In this document: piece by piece, positions 15,970-24,544 of the stretch
Position numbering within the stretch: position 1 is the first letter of the stretch
How the letters are laid out: every line of letters starts with the position of its first letter
Source of the DNA: a virus
DNA length: 34,810 nucleotides
Strand: one strand, 5' to 3'
Virus record (IMG/VR): IMGVR_UViG_3300027368_000102
Location: 1-34,810 of that record
Program-made: the position numbers and the translations under genes
Notes under the pieces: model-generated
Told to the model about the DNA's origin: nothing
Database searches by the model: none
Seen by the model: the letters and a program-made list of their open reading frames with translations, nothing else

Positions 15970-18168
15970 CTACTTAGCGTCTGCCGCACGCATCGGAATC
16001 GGCGAGGTTCCGGTTCTCTCGAGGACAGCCGGCTTGCCAGTGAACCGTTGGTACCGATCGACGATGACGTCGCTGTAAAGCGGGTCAAGCTCCATGAGGT
16101 ATGCATGCCGACCGGTCTGCTGGGCAGCGATCAAGGTCGATCCGCTACCACCAAACAGATCCAGCACGTTCTCTCCTGGTCGCGACGAGTACTGCATCGC
16201 GCGGACCGCCAGTTCGACAGGCTTCTCGGTCAGATGGACCATCGACTGCGGGTTGACTTTCTTGATCTGCCATAGATCCGTGGCGTTGTTGGGCCCTAGG
16301 TACACGTGCGCAGCCCCTTCAAGCCATCCATAAAAGCAATTATGGGTGACAAGCCCGTCGGCAATGTAGTGCTCGTGCGTATCGACCCCCAACGAGACAA
16401 CCTCACCAGAGTAGTCCTGGACATCAACGGCACGAATTGGAGTCCACTCCACATTTTGACCTCGCTTTGGAGTTGGAACCTCCATGCTGCCAGGGAGCAG
16501 ATTGCACGAACGTACTTGGATCGACTGCCGCGCTCCAAACTTTGCCCTGGTATCGTTTGATTCGACAAACGGATACTTTCGGTTTCGATTGAAGTGTGCA
16601 AGTGCGTTGCAAGCAGCCGCTTCTTGGGCATCTGCATCGAGTTGACCGTAAAAGTCCCTGATGTGATCACTTTGCCTGTGCGACGAGCTTCGGTTCGTGA
16701 CCCAGCATGTCTGCGGAATCCCAAACTGAATCGACACCAGCTGTTCTTGCATCCGAGCCTCCGCTGCCGAATCATGCAGCGAGAGAATCCAAGCCTCATC
16801 TCCAAGCTCATGAAGCAATCGTCCCTTTACACCAAAGCCCCAGGTGGTTCGCATCTTGGTCATACCAACGCGCCACCAAGTGCCACGACGCATAAGATAC
16901 ACGCACCATCGCGATGCGTAATCTTGGGTCATGCGTACCGTCCAGATGTGACCATCGGTCCCCCAGGATTGCTTCGACGGGGTTGCTACCCCATAGAGCT
17001 TTCCTCCGTAAGGCCGCCTGCCGACTTTGACTCGGTAGCCATCTCGCAAGCCCACGATTGCTGAGCTGTGCGAATAATAACTAACCACGCGATCGTCGTC
17101 ACGCATTTGGCCAAGCGTACTTGTTCCCCCTGCGGTTTGCACCATCGTATCTGGTGGTTGGCACCATTCATGGGCTCCCATGAAGTCCTTGCGGGTAAGC
17201 ACCGGGTGCATCTTGTCCCAGATGATTGCTTGGCTGAAATACAAACCATGCTTCTTGAGGAACGGTGGGTAGTTGCCGCAGTTGGCATACCCACCCCAGA
17301 TGTAGAAACCACGACCTGGGTCGAGCACCCGAGCGATGTTTCCAAACCATGCATCGAGCAATCGATCGAACTCTTGATCGCTCACAAAGTCGTTTGCCAA
17401 GGGACGATCCTTGGCTCGGAGTTTTTTGTGCGTCGCAGGATGCTTTGGCTTACCGGTCTCGTGGTCGACACCAAAGGAGGCTGCGTTCCCTTGGCCCCCT
17501 TTGAGCTTTTGTGAAGCGTTATCGTTCGAGAACGATGACAACCCCGCTGCGATCGCGTTGTTCGATCGCGGTTCCACCTTCACGTTGTAGGGCGGATCCG
17601 TGTTGACCAATTGGATGGTTTTACCACCCAAGAGTCGATCCAGGTCCTCGGGTTTCGATGAGTCCCCGCAGAGCAACCTATGATCACCCAAGATCCAAAG
17701 ATCTCCAGGTTGGGTTACCGCAGCATCCGGTGGTGCCGGCACATCATCGGGATCCGTGAGTCCTTCGTTTACGTCCCCGCTCATGAGCTTTAGAAGCTCA
17801 TCGGAATCAAAACCCAGGAGCGATAGATCAAATCCTGCTGTTTGAAGTTCACCAAGTTCGATCGGCAAGAGATCGAAATTCCAATCGGCCAATTCCGAAC
17901 TCTTGTTGTCGGCGATCCGGTAGGCCTTGATCTGCTCGGGGGTAAGATCCGTGGCCACATGGATCGGTACCTTCTCAAGGCCAAGCTTCTGCGCGGCTTT
18001 GAATCGGGTATGTCCGCAAATGATCACCCCATCGGTATCCACAACGATCGGTTGTCGGAACCCGAACTCCTTGATGCTACTTGCGACAGCATCGACCGCA
18101 TCATCGTTGATGCGGGGGTTGTTCGGGTATGGTTTGATTTCCGCTATCGGTCTAATGTCAATTTTCAT
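15970..18168 (-). CDS. ParB-like plus N4/N6 DNA methyltransferase, intein-interrupted
   Basis: 732-residue precursor. Residues 1-95 are a ParB/sulfiredoxin-fold domain (IKPYPNNPRIND, VIICGHTRFKAAQKLG). The methyltransferase follows: catalytic DPPY at 191-194, and the SAM-binding FGGSGS at 672-677 after KPVELAVRAM, i.e. the beta-class order. Between them, residues 336-610 are an intein, inserted exactly before the Cys of the conserved EWCFYGW...GAAH motif; after splicing the enzyme would be about 457 residues, normal for this family. The ParB-methylase combination is common in phages and modifies adenine or cytosine amino groups, likely protecting phage DNA. The gene is terminal in the early operon; AGGAAA lies ahead of the ATG. 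Confidence 0.93.
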   Translation of the reverse strand: MKIDIRPIAEIKPYPNNPRINDDAVDAVASSIKEFGFRQPIVVDTDGVIICGHTRFKAAQKLGLEKVPIHVATDLTPEQIKAYRIADNKSSELADWNFDLLPIELGELQTAGFDLSLLGFDSDELLKLMSGDVNEGLTDPDDVPAPPDAAVTQPGDLWILGDHRLLCGDSSKPEDLDRLLGGKTIQLVNTDPPYNVKVEPRSNNAIAAGLSSFSNDNASQKLKGGQGNAASFGVDHETGKPKHPATHKKLRAKDRPLANDFVSDQEFDRLLDAWFGNIARVLDPGRGFYIWGGYANCGNYPPFLKKHGLYFSQAIIWDKMHPVLTRKDFMGAHEWCQPPDTMVQTAGGTSTLGQMRDDDRVVSYYSHSSAIVGLRDGYRVKVGRRPYGGKLYGVATPSKQSWGTDGHIWTVRMTQDYASRWCVYLMRRGTWWRVGMTKMRTTWGFGVKGRLLHELGDEAWILSLHDSAAEARMQEQLVSIQFGIPQTCWVTNRSSSHRQSDHIRDFYGQLDADAQEAAACNALAHFNRNRKYPFVESNDTRAKFGARQSIQVRSCNLLPGSMEVPTPKRGQNVEWTPIRAVDVQDYSGEVVSLGVDTHEHYIADGLVTHNCFYGWLEGAAHVYLGPNNATDLWQIKKVNPQSMVHLTEKPVELAVRAMQYSSRPGENVLDLFGGSGSTLIAAQQTGRHAYLMELDPLYSDVIVDRYQRFTGKPAVLERTGTSPIPMRAADAK
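16339..17163 (-). mobile_element. Intein with GIY-YIG-like insert (275 residues)
   Basis: Host residues 336-610. Block A starts at Cys336 (CQPPDTMVQTAGG). Block B is at GTDGHIWTV (Thr404/His407). Blocks F and G are VVSLGVDTHEHYIADGLVTHN with final His609-Asn610, and the +1 residue is Cys611. The splice junctions join EW to CFYGW, restoring the methyltransferase consensus. No LAGLIDADG (DOD) endonuclease blocks are present; instead residues about 421-490 hold WCVYLMRRGTWWRVGMTK and EARMQEQLVSIQFGIP, which resemble the GIY-YIG nuclease core (Y...VG, then a catalytic Glu such as 470 or 475). The insert may therefore be a homing nuclease of uncommon type or a decayed one. Confidence 0.9.
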
Positions 18169-18401
18169 TTTTATTTCCTAGGCATGCGTTTGATGTGAAA
18201 TTCCAAGACACCACAATTGGCATCTGGCTTCCGTAGTGGTCCAACCCAGGCTCCAAAGGGACCGTTCCAACCCCCTGGCAATCTGGATCACGTCGATTCC
18301 GAAAAATCGTTTTCGCTTTGCTTTTCGTTGCTAAAGGTCCTCCTGATTTCAAATTCGGACTAGGAAATAAAACTCTGTCTAAGTTGCCGACCCTTCCCAC
18401 G

Positions 18402-18422
18402 CCCCTCCGGAGAGGGGTTTTT
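18402..18422 (+). terminator. Plus-strand intrinsic terminator with no upstream plus-strand gene
   Basis: CCCCTC-CGGA-GAGGGG hairpin followed by TTTTT. It works only on the plus strand, where no protein gene lies upstream, so it might end a short unknown RNA starting inside about 18,180-18,400. Confidence 0.65.
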
Positions 18423-18805
18423 GCCGGAAGTACCTATTGGGTCTGCCAGTTTGGCAGTCTTTTAAATCGCCACCGATGGCCCTGTTACGCGACCTTTCGC
18501 TAAATGCGCACATTGCACGAATGTGGTGCTCTGAACGCGTCAGGCGCAAACTTAGGCGGTTGTGCGCGAAGCCTGTAAGCAAGCGTGCGGTAGCGTGTGA
18601 TGAATGGGTTCGAAAGAGAATCACTGAAACAGATCCGTGATCTGAGACATTCAAATCAGCTGCCGACTCGAAAAAGCCTATGTAACGCTTGGCGTCGTTT
18701 TTCAGTGGTCGATACGCCCTCGTTGAGCGTCGATTTGGGATCATATTTTTGAGGCCATCACCACCCATGAAATTCAGTCCGACGACGAGCGATAAAATCG
18801 CCTCG

Positions 18806-18893
18806 TGCGCCAGGTTGCGCTGGGTACTTTTATTGATTCCCATGCGCGTACGCGCATGGAAGATAATGAAGTGACCTAGCGCAACCTGGCGCA
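18806..18893. repeat. Compound dyad with 20-bp palindrome at its centre
   Basis: Outer arms: TGCGCCAGGTTGCGCT (18,806-18,821) and AGCGCAACCTGGCGCA (18,878-18,893) are perfect complements, extended imperfectly inwards (GGGTAC versus GTGACC). At the centre is the perfect 20-bp palindrome CCATGCGCGTACGCGCATGG (18,840-18,859). It lies just past the 3' end of the primase-helicase gene. Candidate roles are replication origin, protein-binding operator or RNA processing structure. Confidence 0.75.
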
Positions 18894-18940
18894 ACGTGCA
18901 AATTTCCAGGGTTTTCGACAGTCTTTTGTGTTGCTTCGAA

Positions 18941-21283
18941 TCAGTCATTTTGATCACTTTTTGAGAAAGAAATGCCCTCGAAAACCTGCTTGTTTCGGAA
19001 CCGTCCAAAGTTGCGTTTTGAGTGCGCAAAACGGGTCTGCATTTGCTTCGAAAATCGGACCTGGCTCAGCTCGCCTCCCCAGGTTCGATAAGCATCAAAA
19101 AGCTCCGAAGAGGCGACCACAAGTTCCGGTGAAACCTCACAGCAGTCGGCAATGAAGCGACCTAGCTCATCCGAACTTCCCCGATACGATCTTGTCTCGC
19201 TAATGACCGATTGAGGCTCAATAAAGCCGTTCTTGCGCCAGTCTTTAAACCCTTCTAGTAGCCAATTAAGGATTCCAGGACCTTCTTCGCTAATGAGCAA
19301 TTTGTGATAGTCAGGGATAGGTTTTGTTACCGTCCGGAGGTCTACTCTAAAGGGGATAAGCTTGATGCGACGCCAGATGCCCTCATCAGTGCCATTGATT
19401 TGTGGCAGATGGTTCGTGCTTAGCCAAAACTTGTGCGTGCGTCGAAAGCTCCAATAATCCTCTCGCATCCGTCTTGCTGTGATCTGCTCGTCGCCTGTTA
19501 ATTCCTTGACCCGAGCTTCCCGGAGCTTTGAGCCTTCATCGGGCTCGCTGATGGCAACCAAACGCCGCTGGTAGAGCGATGCGATGATCGTGTCATGCTC
19601 GTTGGTCGTGCCAAGCAGCAACTTGCTAGGTGCCAGCATGGCATAGTCACCAAGCAATTCGACGATTGCATTCCAGAGCGTTGACTTGCCGTTGGCACCC
19701 GAGCCATAGCAGATTGGAAGAATATGCTCGCCGACATCCCCCGAGCACGAATAACCCAGCAGGGCTTGGATGTATCGCTTGGCTTCATCGTCGCTTCCGA
19801 AAATCAGATCGATGAATGCTCGCCACTTTGGACATGACGCATTGGGATCGTATGCGACGTTGGCGATTTGCGTAATGGAATCCGTCTGACGATGATCGCG
19901 AAACTCCGATGTGGATAAATCAAGTGTGCCGTTTTGCAGATTCAGGAAATAGGAGTTTTGATTCAATAGCTCGTGATCGATCGTCGTCCTACCATCGCAC
20001 CGTGCTAGCGATACGACGTTCTCGATCGTGGTCTTGCGATTGGCTCGTCGGCAGAAATCCGCCCATTTCTCTTGCTGGTCCTCGTTTTGGATGACTCGCA
20101 TCCTGTCCCAGTAATTGCGAACCAATCTGCGTGCCAATCGAGTCGTTCGACTTTGATCGATATCGATCTTCCAACGCTTTGAGTCCCAGGCGAGCCATTT
20201 CTTCCAAGATGGCACATATCGCAATATGGTTTGATTGCCGTCGATGAACTCCACGGCCATAGCGTTTTCAGTCTGATCGCTTCTGAAATCCCAATCGATG
20301 TCCGTGTTTGGGAAACCGATTTTTGGGGGGATCTGGCTTGGTGGCTTGGGGGCAACAGAGCGTTTTTTCGTCGGATCGTACTGCTTGGTGACCTTCTTTA
20401 ACGCATTGGCGATCGTCCGCTGTCCATAGGTTTCGTTGCCGTGTTTTTGATCCCATTTCTCACGCATCAACTGTGAACGTCGGAAGATCCGATCGATCTG
20501 AGCAGCATCTTTGGTGTAGTAAGCGAGGGTAAAGACCACCGATGAGTCCGCCTCACTGGCCGAATTGAAATGCGAGTTCCAATCGCCATTCCACAGCGAT
20601 TGAAACTTTGCGCCCGAGGAGCGACGCCGGGACGCCAGATTGATGATCTGATCGTCACTGAGAGAAACCGAACCACTATCGCTTGGCTGGGGGCCTCGAC
20701 TAGTCGATGGAGTCCCGTTACCGCCTGGTTCATCGTTGCCAAACACCTGTGCATAAACAGCATCGAGGGATTCTTGCCGAATATTCACCTCGTCGGGAAC
20801 ACTGACGATTCGATTCCCTGTGACAGTGAAAAACCGATCGCGATCATAGATCTCGACTTCACCGTCGTGATACGCCTTGCGGCAGCGGGATCCGGGCTTA
20901 CTGGCTCTGATGAATACTTTTAAGCCCAAGCCTGAAGGACTGATCTCGGTGTAACTGTCGAGTCGATCGACGATCTGCTGTGCCCACGGCTTAAGCTCTC
21001 TGGTGGCTTCGTCGATGGAATCATCCAGGTCCACACCGCAGTACGGATCATCGGCTGAAAAGACAAAGCCAACACCGGCAAGAGACTTGTTACGCTCGCA
21101 GGCTTGCATCGCCTGTGAGAATGTCCCCCAGGTCGATGAGTCAGTCGAAGAGGCAAGCAACCCAGTGTGTGGATTAATCGGTGCTTTGGTCGGCTTGCCG
21201 TCTCGCTCGACATACTTCCAAGCGACCCACTGATGGCAATCACGGATGCTCGCTGGACAATTTCGTTCAATAGCCTCACTCAA
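18941..21283 (-). CDS. PrimPol / D5-type primase-helicase
   Basis: 780 residues. The N-terminal 1-170 segment has the primase-polymerase layout: WVAWKYVERDGKPTKAPINP and GVGFVFSADDPYCGVDLDD, with catalytic Asp85 and Asp87, plus SGLGLKVFI. A helical linker with ISL-type repeats follows, then a D5_N domain (about 400-500). Last comes an SF3-like helicase: Walker A GSGANGKST (527-535), then the sensor region HKFWLSTNHLPQI. The protein primes and unwinds phage DNA. Start is TTG at 21,283, preceded by GGAGGTG five bases ahead and overlapping the RecD2 stop as TTGA; a strong ribosome-binding site makes this start credible. Confidence 0.92.
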   Translation of the reverse strand: MSEAIERNCPASIRDCHQWVAWKYVERDGKPTKAPINPHTGLLASSTDSSTWGTFSQAMQACERNKSLAGVGFVFSADDPYCGVDLDDSIDEATRELKPWAQQIVDRLDSYTEISPSGLGLKVFIRASKPGSRCRKAYHDGEVEIYDRDRFFTVTGNRIVSVPDEVNIRQESLDAVYAQVFGNDEPGGNGTPSTSRGPQPSDSGSVSLSDDQIINLASRRRSSGAKFQSLWNGDWNSHFNSASEADSSVVFTLAYYTKDAAQIDRIFRRSQLMREKWDQKHGNETYGQRTIANALKKVTKQYDPTKKRSVAPKPPSQIPPKIGFPNTDIDWDFRSDQTENAMAVEFIDGNQTILRYVPSWKKWLAWDSKRWKIDIDQSRTTRLARRLVRNYWDRMRVIQNEDQQEKWADFCRRANRKTTIENVVSLARCDGRTTIDHELLNQNSYFLNLQNGTLDLSTSEFRDHRQTDSITQIANVAYDPNASCPKWRAFIDLIFGSDDEAKRYIQALLGYSCSGDVGEHILPICYGSGANGKSTLWNAIVELLGDYAMLAPSKLLLGTTNEHDTIIASLYQRRLVAISEPDEGSKLREARVKELTGDEQITARRMREDYWSFRRTHKFWLSTNHLPQINGTDEGIWRRIKLIPFRVDLRTVTKPIPDYHKLLISEEGPGILNWLLEGFKDWRKNGFIEPQSVISETRSYRGSSDELGRFIADCCEVSPELVVASSELFDAYRTWGGELSQVRFSKQMQTRFAHSKRNFGRFRNKQVFEGISFSKSDQND

Positions 21284-23445
21284 AGTGACACCTCCGTGGC
21301 TTGAGCAGTCTCTTTGGCCCAGCGATCAAGGAAAGTTCGGCGCTGACTAACACTGTTCTTTTTCACAGCGTTTGACAGTCCCCAACGATCACCGACCAAG
21401 ATGCAGTACTTCGACGCGCGAGTCACCGCGGTGTAGAGCCAATTCCGATCGGCGAAGAAATGCGATTTGTGGCAAAGTACGACCACGCATGGAAACTCGC
21501 TCCCCTGGGCCTTATGCGCAGTCAGTGCGTAGGCAAGCTGGACGTTAAGAATCTGGTCATCCTGGACTAGCTTGCGACCGTGCCCATCGAAATCGACGAC
21601 GTACCTCGTCCCTGCTTCAGTGTCGATTTCAGAGATAATTCCGAGTGTGCCATTCATAACCCCCATGCAGTAATCATTGGCCGTCTGGATGACTTTGTCT
21701 CCGACTGCAAACTTGCGATTGACTTCACCGTGGAGCAGGTACTGCATCATTCCATTGATGGCCTTGGTACCGAGAGGTCCAATATGCGTCGGCGTGATGA
21801 TTTGAACATCAATGACAGGGTCTAGACCAAGCCGATCCGGAATTCGATTGAGCACCAAATCGCGCAGGTAAACCTGGATCTGCACCGGGTCACTGAGGGA
21901 ATCGATTACGCTCCAGCCCGGATCGCCCAGGGCCGTTGGCATCACACGCTGTGATAGAATCGCCATGCTGTTGGTTTTGAGAACACCAGCTTGGCGCATG
22001 ACCTCATCCAAAATGAACGTCGGAACAAGCTCATGTTTGATGCAGTCTCGAAGGACATTACCAGCGCCCACAGGGGGCAATTGATTATGATCACCGACTA
22101 GAATAAGTCTGGTGGAGTCTAAGTCGATGCGTCGAAGCAATTCAGCCATCAAGGGGACATCAACCATCGAGACTTCATCTACGATGACTACATCGAAAGC
22201 GTCGTTTGCTGTATCGCCAGCCCCTGGGTTGCTTGGTATCGAGAGGCTCTTTCTTTGAAACTCATGGCCGTTGTACTCAAGCAACCGGTGGATTGTCTTT
22301 GCTTCAAGCGATAGCCCTTGGGATCGCAGCGACTCCTCGATACGCTTGGAGGCCTTCCCGGTGGGTGAGCAAAGTGCGACCTTTAGTTCGGCTGACTCGA
22401 AGGTTTTAGCGATGCGAGCCAGTGTGTGGGTCTTACCGGTACCAGCCCCCCCGGAAATCACAATGATCGAATGATGCAATGCAGCCTCGTAGGCAGCTAG
22501 CTGTGCGCGTTTGAGACCTTCGCCGTGCGATGGTCTGATCCCCAGCGGACGAGTCACGTTGCCGTAATTCTGAAAACACTGGTGGATGAACCACTCGGAT
22601 TCCGCGTAATAGGCCAGAGCGACAGCATCCTCGTTGAGGATTAGCTTCCCTTGCTCGATGGTTCGATCGAGAGCAACCTCGATGGTTGACTGGCAGTCAA
22701 GCGAATCCAGGAGCAGCAACTCAGTTGCCTTGTGTACCAGCTCGTCGCGAGATATCCATGTGTGACCGGAGTTGACCTCATCGAATACCAAGTAGCACAA
22801 AGCGGCTTCGAGCCTTCCTGGATGTTCTTTTGGAACCCCCATGGATCTTGCTATCTTGTCGACTCGCTTAAATCCGTAGCCTTTGACGTACTGAATGATC
22901 AAATACGGATTGGCTCGAAGCACACCAACGACCGAGGAGCCAAACTCCTCGATCAAGGCTTCCATTTGAAGATGGGAGAGCCCAAAGCTTGCTAAGTAGG
23001 AACGGACCTCATTTTGTGCGCTGTTGGCGATCCATGCTTCCCGCAATGAATGCAATGTCTGCTTAGGGATCCGCAGTGCACGATTGAGTTCTTGAACATC
23101 CTGACGAATCACGCGATCAAGGTGCTCGGCGCTGCTGACGTACTGGACAATCTTGCGGGCTGTGGATTCCCCGATCCCAACGAACGCAGGATGTTTTGCT
23201 AGGTATTGCACTAACCCTTCAGGGGTTTCGGGCAAATCGTAAGTCACGCTTTTGGCGTCGAACTGGTCACCATACTTTGGGTCGCTTTTCCACTGCCCTG
23301 TGAGTGTGACCGAGTCACCTTCACTGACGCAAAATGGTCCACGGAAGCGAACACGGACGCCATCTTGGCCGACCAGTGCACCGGCGCAGAATTTGGCGCT
23401 AGTGAAGTACACTCGATCGACCGAACCAGAGATTTGCTTAATCAT
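21280..23445 (-). CDS. recD2: RecD2-like SF1B DNA helicase
   Basis: 721 residues from MIKQISGSVDRVYFTSAKFC; a longer open frame upstream lies inside the ERCC4 nuclease gene and is unlikely. Order: N-terminal OB-like part, helix-hairpin-helix repeats (KHPAFVGIGESTARKIVQYV, and later PYLIIQYVKGYGFKRVDKIA), and two RecA-like domains. Walker A is GGAGTGKT (332-339), Walker B VVIVDEVSMVD, and the late motifs AYALTAHKAQGSEFP and YTAVTRASKYCILVGD. This is the RecD2/TraA helicase architecture, unwinding 5' to 3'. It is the partner for replication or recombination here; no RecB/RecC is nearby. Start overlaps the ERCC4 gene by 8 bases; its stop overlaps the primase start. Confidence 0.92.
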   Translation of the reverse strand: MIKQISGSVDRVYFTSAKFCAGALVGQDGVRVRFRGPFCVSEGDSVTLTGQWKSDPKYGDQFDAKSVTYDLPETPEGLVQYLAKHPAFVGIGESTARKIVQYVSSAEHLDRVIRQDVQELNRALRIPKQTLHSLREAWIANSAQNEVRSYLASFGLSHLQMEALIEEFGSSVVGVLRANPYLIIQYVKGYGFKRVDKIARSMGVPKEHPGRLEAALCYLVFDEVNSGHTWISRDELVHKATELLLLDSLDCQSTIEVALDRTIEQGKLILNEDAVALAYYAESEWFIHQCFQNYGNVTRPLGIRPSHGEGLKRAQLAAYEAALHHSIIVISGGAGTGKTHTLARIAKTFESAELKVALCSPTGKASKRIEESLRSQGLSLEAKTIHRLLEYNGHEFQRKSLSIPSNPGAGDTANDAFDVVIVDEVSMVDVPLMAELLRRIDLDSTRLILVGDHNQLPPVGAGNVLRDCIKHELVPTFILDEVMRQAGVLKTNSMAILSQRVMPTALGDPGWSVIDSLSDPVQIQVYLRDLVLNRIPDRLGLDPVIDVQIITPTHIGPLGTKAINGMMQYLLHGEVNRKFAVGDKVIQTANDYCMGVMNGTLGIISEIDTEAGTRYVVDFDGHGRKLVQDDQILNVQLAYALTAHKAQGSEFPCVVVLCHKSHFFADRNWLYTAVTRASKYCILVGDRWGLSNAVKKNSVSQRRTFLDRWAKETAQATEVSL

Positions 23446-23890
23446 TTCCAAGCCCCCCTCCGCTAGAGATCTCGCGAATGTATGATCGCAAGAACGTGTC
23501 AGTAAACCTAACTGCGGCAGGTCTGGATCCGCACCAGAACACCGGCACCTTGTATTTGATGCCGATGTAGGTTGCCGCCCCAAGAAGCGAATGTGGAGAA
23601 ACCGCTCTGAGTGAATCGGTGTGCTTATTGCAGAGCACAGCATTCAGATCCGCTTCAACCACGACGCATGCTGCGTTCATGGCTGAGAGCTTTTCAAGCT
23701 CCCGAGAAAAGCGATCGTAATTGTGAATCACAGTACCAACGAAGTCAGCGAGGCTTTTGCGCTCGACTGCGACTTGATGCTCAAAGCCGTGCACAGAGTA
23801 ATCGCCAGCATCAAGCTTGGCTTTTAGAACTTCACATGCAAACGTGTAAGGCTCTTTTTCCCTTGAGTCGATCACTATTCGGAAATCCAT
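23438..23890 (-). CDS. ERCC4-type nuclease (XPF/MUS81-like fold)
   Basis: 150 residues from MDFRIVIDSREKEPYTF, with AAGGAAAAC just ahead of the ATG; the open frame upstream (to 24,019) overlaps the structured leader and is unlikely to be coding. The XPF-family core is clear: VIDSREKEPY, then LDAGDYSV, then VAVERKSLADFVGT with the ERK-x3-D catalytic motif, followed by FSRELEKLSA and ACVVVEAD. Such phage proteins cut branched or flapped DNA. The gene sits with Sak4, DUF669 and RecD2, pointing to recombination-driven replication. Confidence 0.92.
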   Translation of the reverse strand: MDFRIVIDSREKEPYTFACEVLKAKLDAGDYSVHGFEHQVAVERKSLADFVGTVIHNYDRFSRELEKLSAMNAACVVVEADLNAVLCNKHTDSLRAVSPHSLLGAATYIGIKYKVPVFWCGSRPAAVRFTDTFLRSYIREISSGGGLGND

Positions 23891-23926
23891 GTTTTCCTTT
23901 TTGAAAATCTCGGAGTAAAGAGAAAG

Positions 23927-24035
23927 AAAAAGCCGAGACAGGCTCGGGGAGTCTGGACTAGGAAACGCGATAGGTACCCGGCAAAAGAACCACATCGCGA
24001 AGGACTGTTTCCCTGTCACGCCATCCTGTCTCGGC
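23927..24035 (-). promoter_or_regulatory. Leader with competing stem structures ahead of the ERCC4 gene
   Basis: In the direction of transcription, GCCGAGACAGG (24,035-24,025) is complementary to CCTGTCTCGGC (23,942-23,932). The second segment can alternatively form a local hairpin CCGAG-CCTGT-CTCGG (23,947-23,933) followed by TTTTT (23,931-23,927), which looks like an intrinsic terminator. The two folds exclude each other, as in attenuators. A separate hairpin GACCGGC...GCCGGTC sits upstream at 24,040-24,069. Confidence 0.45.
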
Positions 24036-24083
24036 CGCAGACCGGCGCTAAAATCAAATAGTGCCGGTCAAACAAACAACCAT

Positions 24084-24542
24084 CTAAAACGGAAGGTTCT
24101 TATCTGCTAACGAGTTACTCGAAGCGCGAGCGATATTAAGCCGACGGTTGAGATACACGTTCGTGTAGTCGCCTCGAGTCCGTTTGGTAATCTCAAGCGT
24201 CACGTCGAGTAACTCCTCGAGTCGCCCCGAGAGTTCACTGAACTTGGCAAGCTCCAAGCCGAGCGTCTTTAGATCAGCTTTGACATACGGAAGAGATGCC
24301 TGGGTAATGACCGAGTTCTTGAAGATATGCCGACCTGCCTGTGAGCCAGAGATAATCTCCAGATCGAATTTGATCATCGGATCCCCTTTTTGGCTGGACT
24401 CAAGCTTCGCCGTCTGGATCTTCACCTGGTACTTGCCGTCAGGCACCTCCTCGTAACTAGGTGCCTCCGCAGACTCGAACTCATCATCGAATGATGTGAG
24501 GTCTACCTGCGAGTTTGGTTCGAATGAATCATGACCATTCAT
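24084..24542 (-). CDS. DUF669-like single-stranded DNA-binding protein
   Basis: 152 residues. The acidic start (FDDEFESAEAPSYEEVPDG) leads to YQVKIQTAKLE, MIKFDLEIISGSQAGRHIFK, a helical part TLGLELAKFSELSGRLEELL, and LEITKRTRGDYTNVYLNRRL. This is the DUF669 layout: a phage replacement for ssDNA-binding protein, normally next to the Sak4-type recombinase as here (its start is two bases after the Sak4 stop). Expected to bind ssDNA in recombination. Confidence 0.88.
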   Translation of the reverse strand: MNGHDSFEPNSQVDLTSFDDEFESAEAPSYEEVPDGKYQVKIQTAKLESSQKGDPMIKFDLEIISGSQAGRHIFKNSVITQASLPYVKADLKTLGLELAKFSELSGRLEELLDVTLEITKRTRGDYTNVYLNRRLNIARASSNSLADKNLPF

Positions 24543-24544
24543 AG

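Larger units (their letters stand above)
18169..18940. promoter_or_regulatory. Long non-coding gap between methyltransferase and primase genes
   Basis: No convincing gene is present. An open frame of 216 codons on the minus strand (18,379-19,029) runs into the primase 3' end, lacks a ribosome-binding site and has no domain. The gap contains a plus-oriented terminator, the hairpin CAGATC-CGT-GATCTG (about 18,629) and a large compound dyad (18,806-18,893). It may contain the replication origin or the promoter and operator of the methyltransferase gene. Confidence 0.5.

Noticed and set aside
18379-19029. 216-codon minus-strand frame in the gap after the primase gene
   Set aside because: Overlaps the primase 3' end and the compound dyad, no ribosome-binding site, no domain, and composition unlike neighbouring genes.
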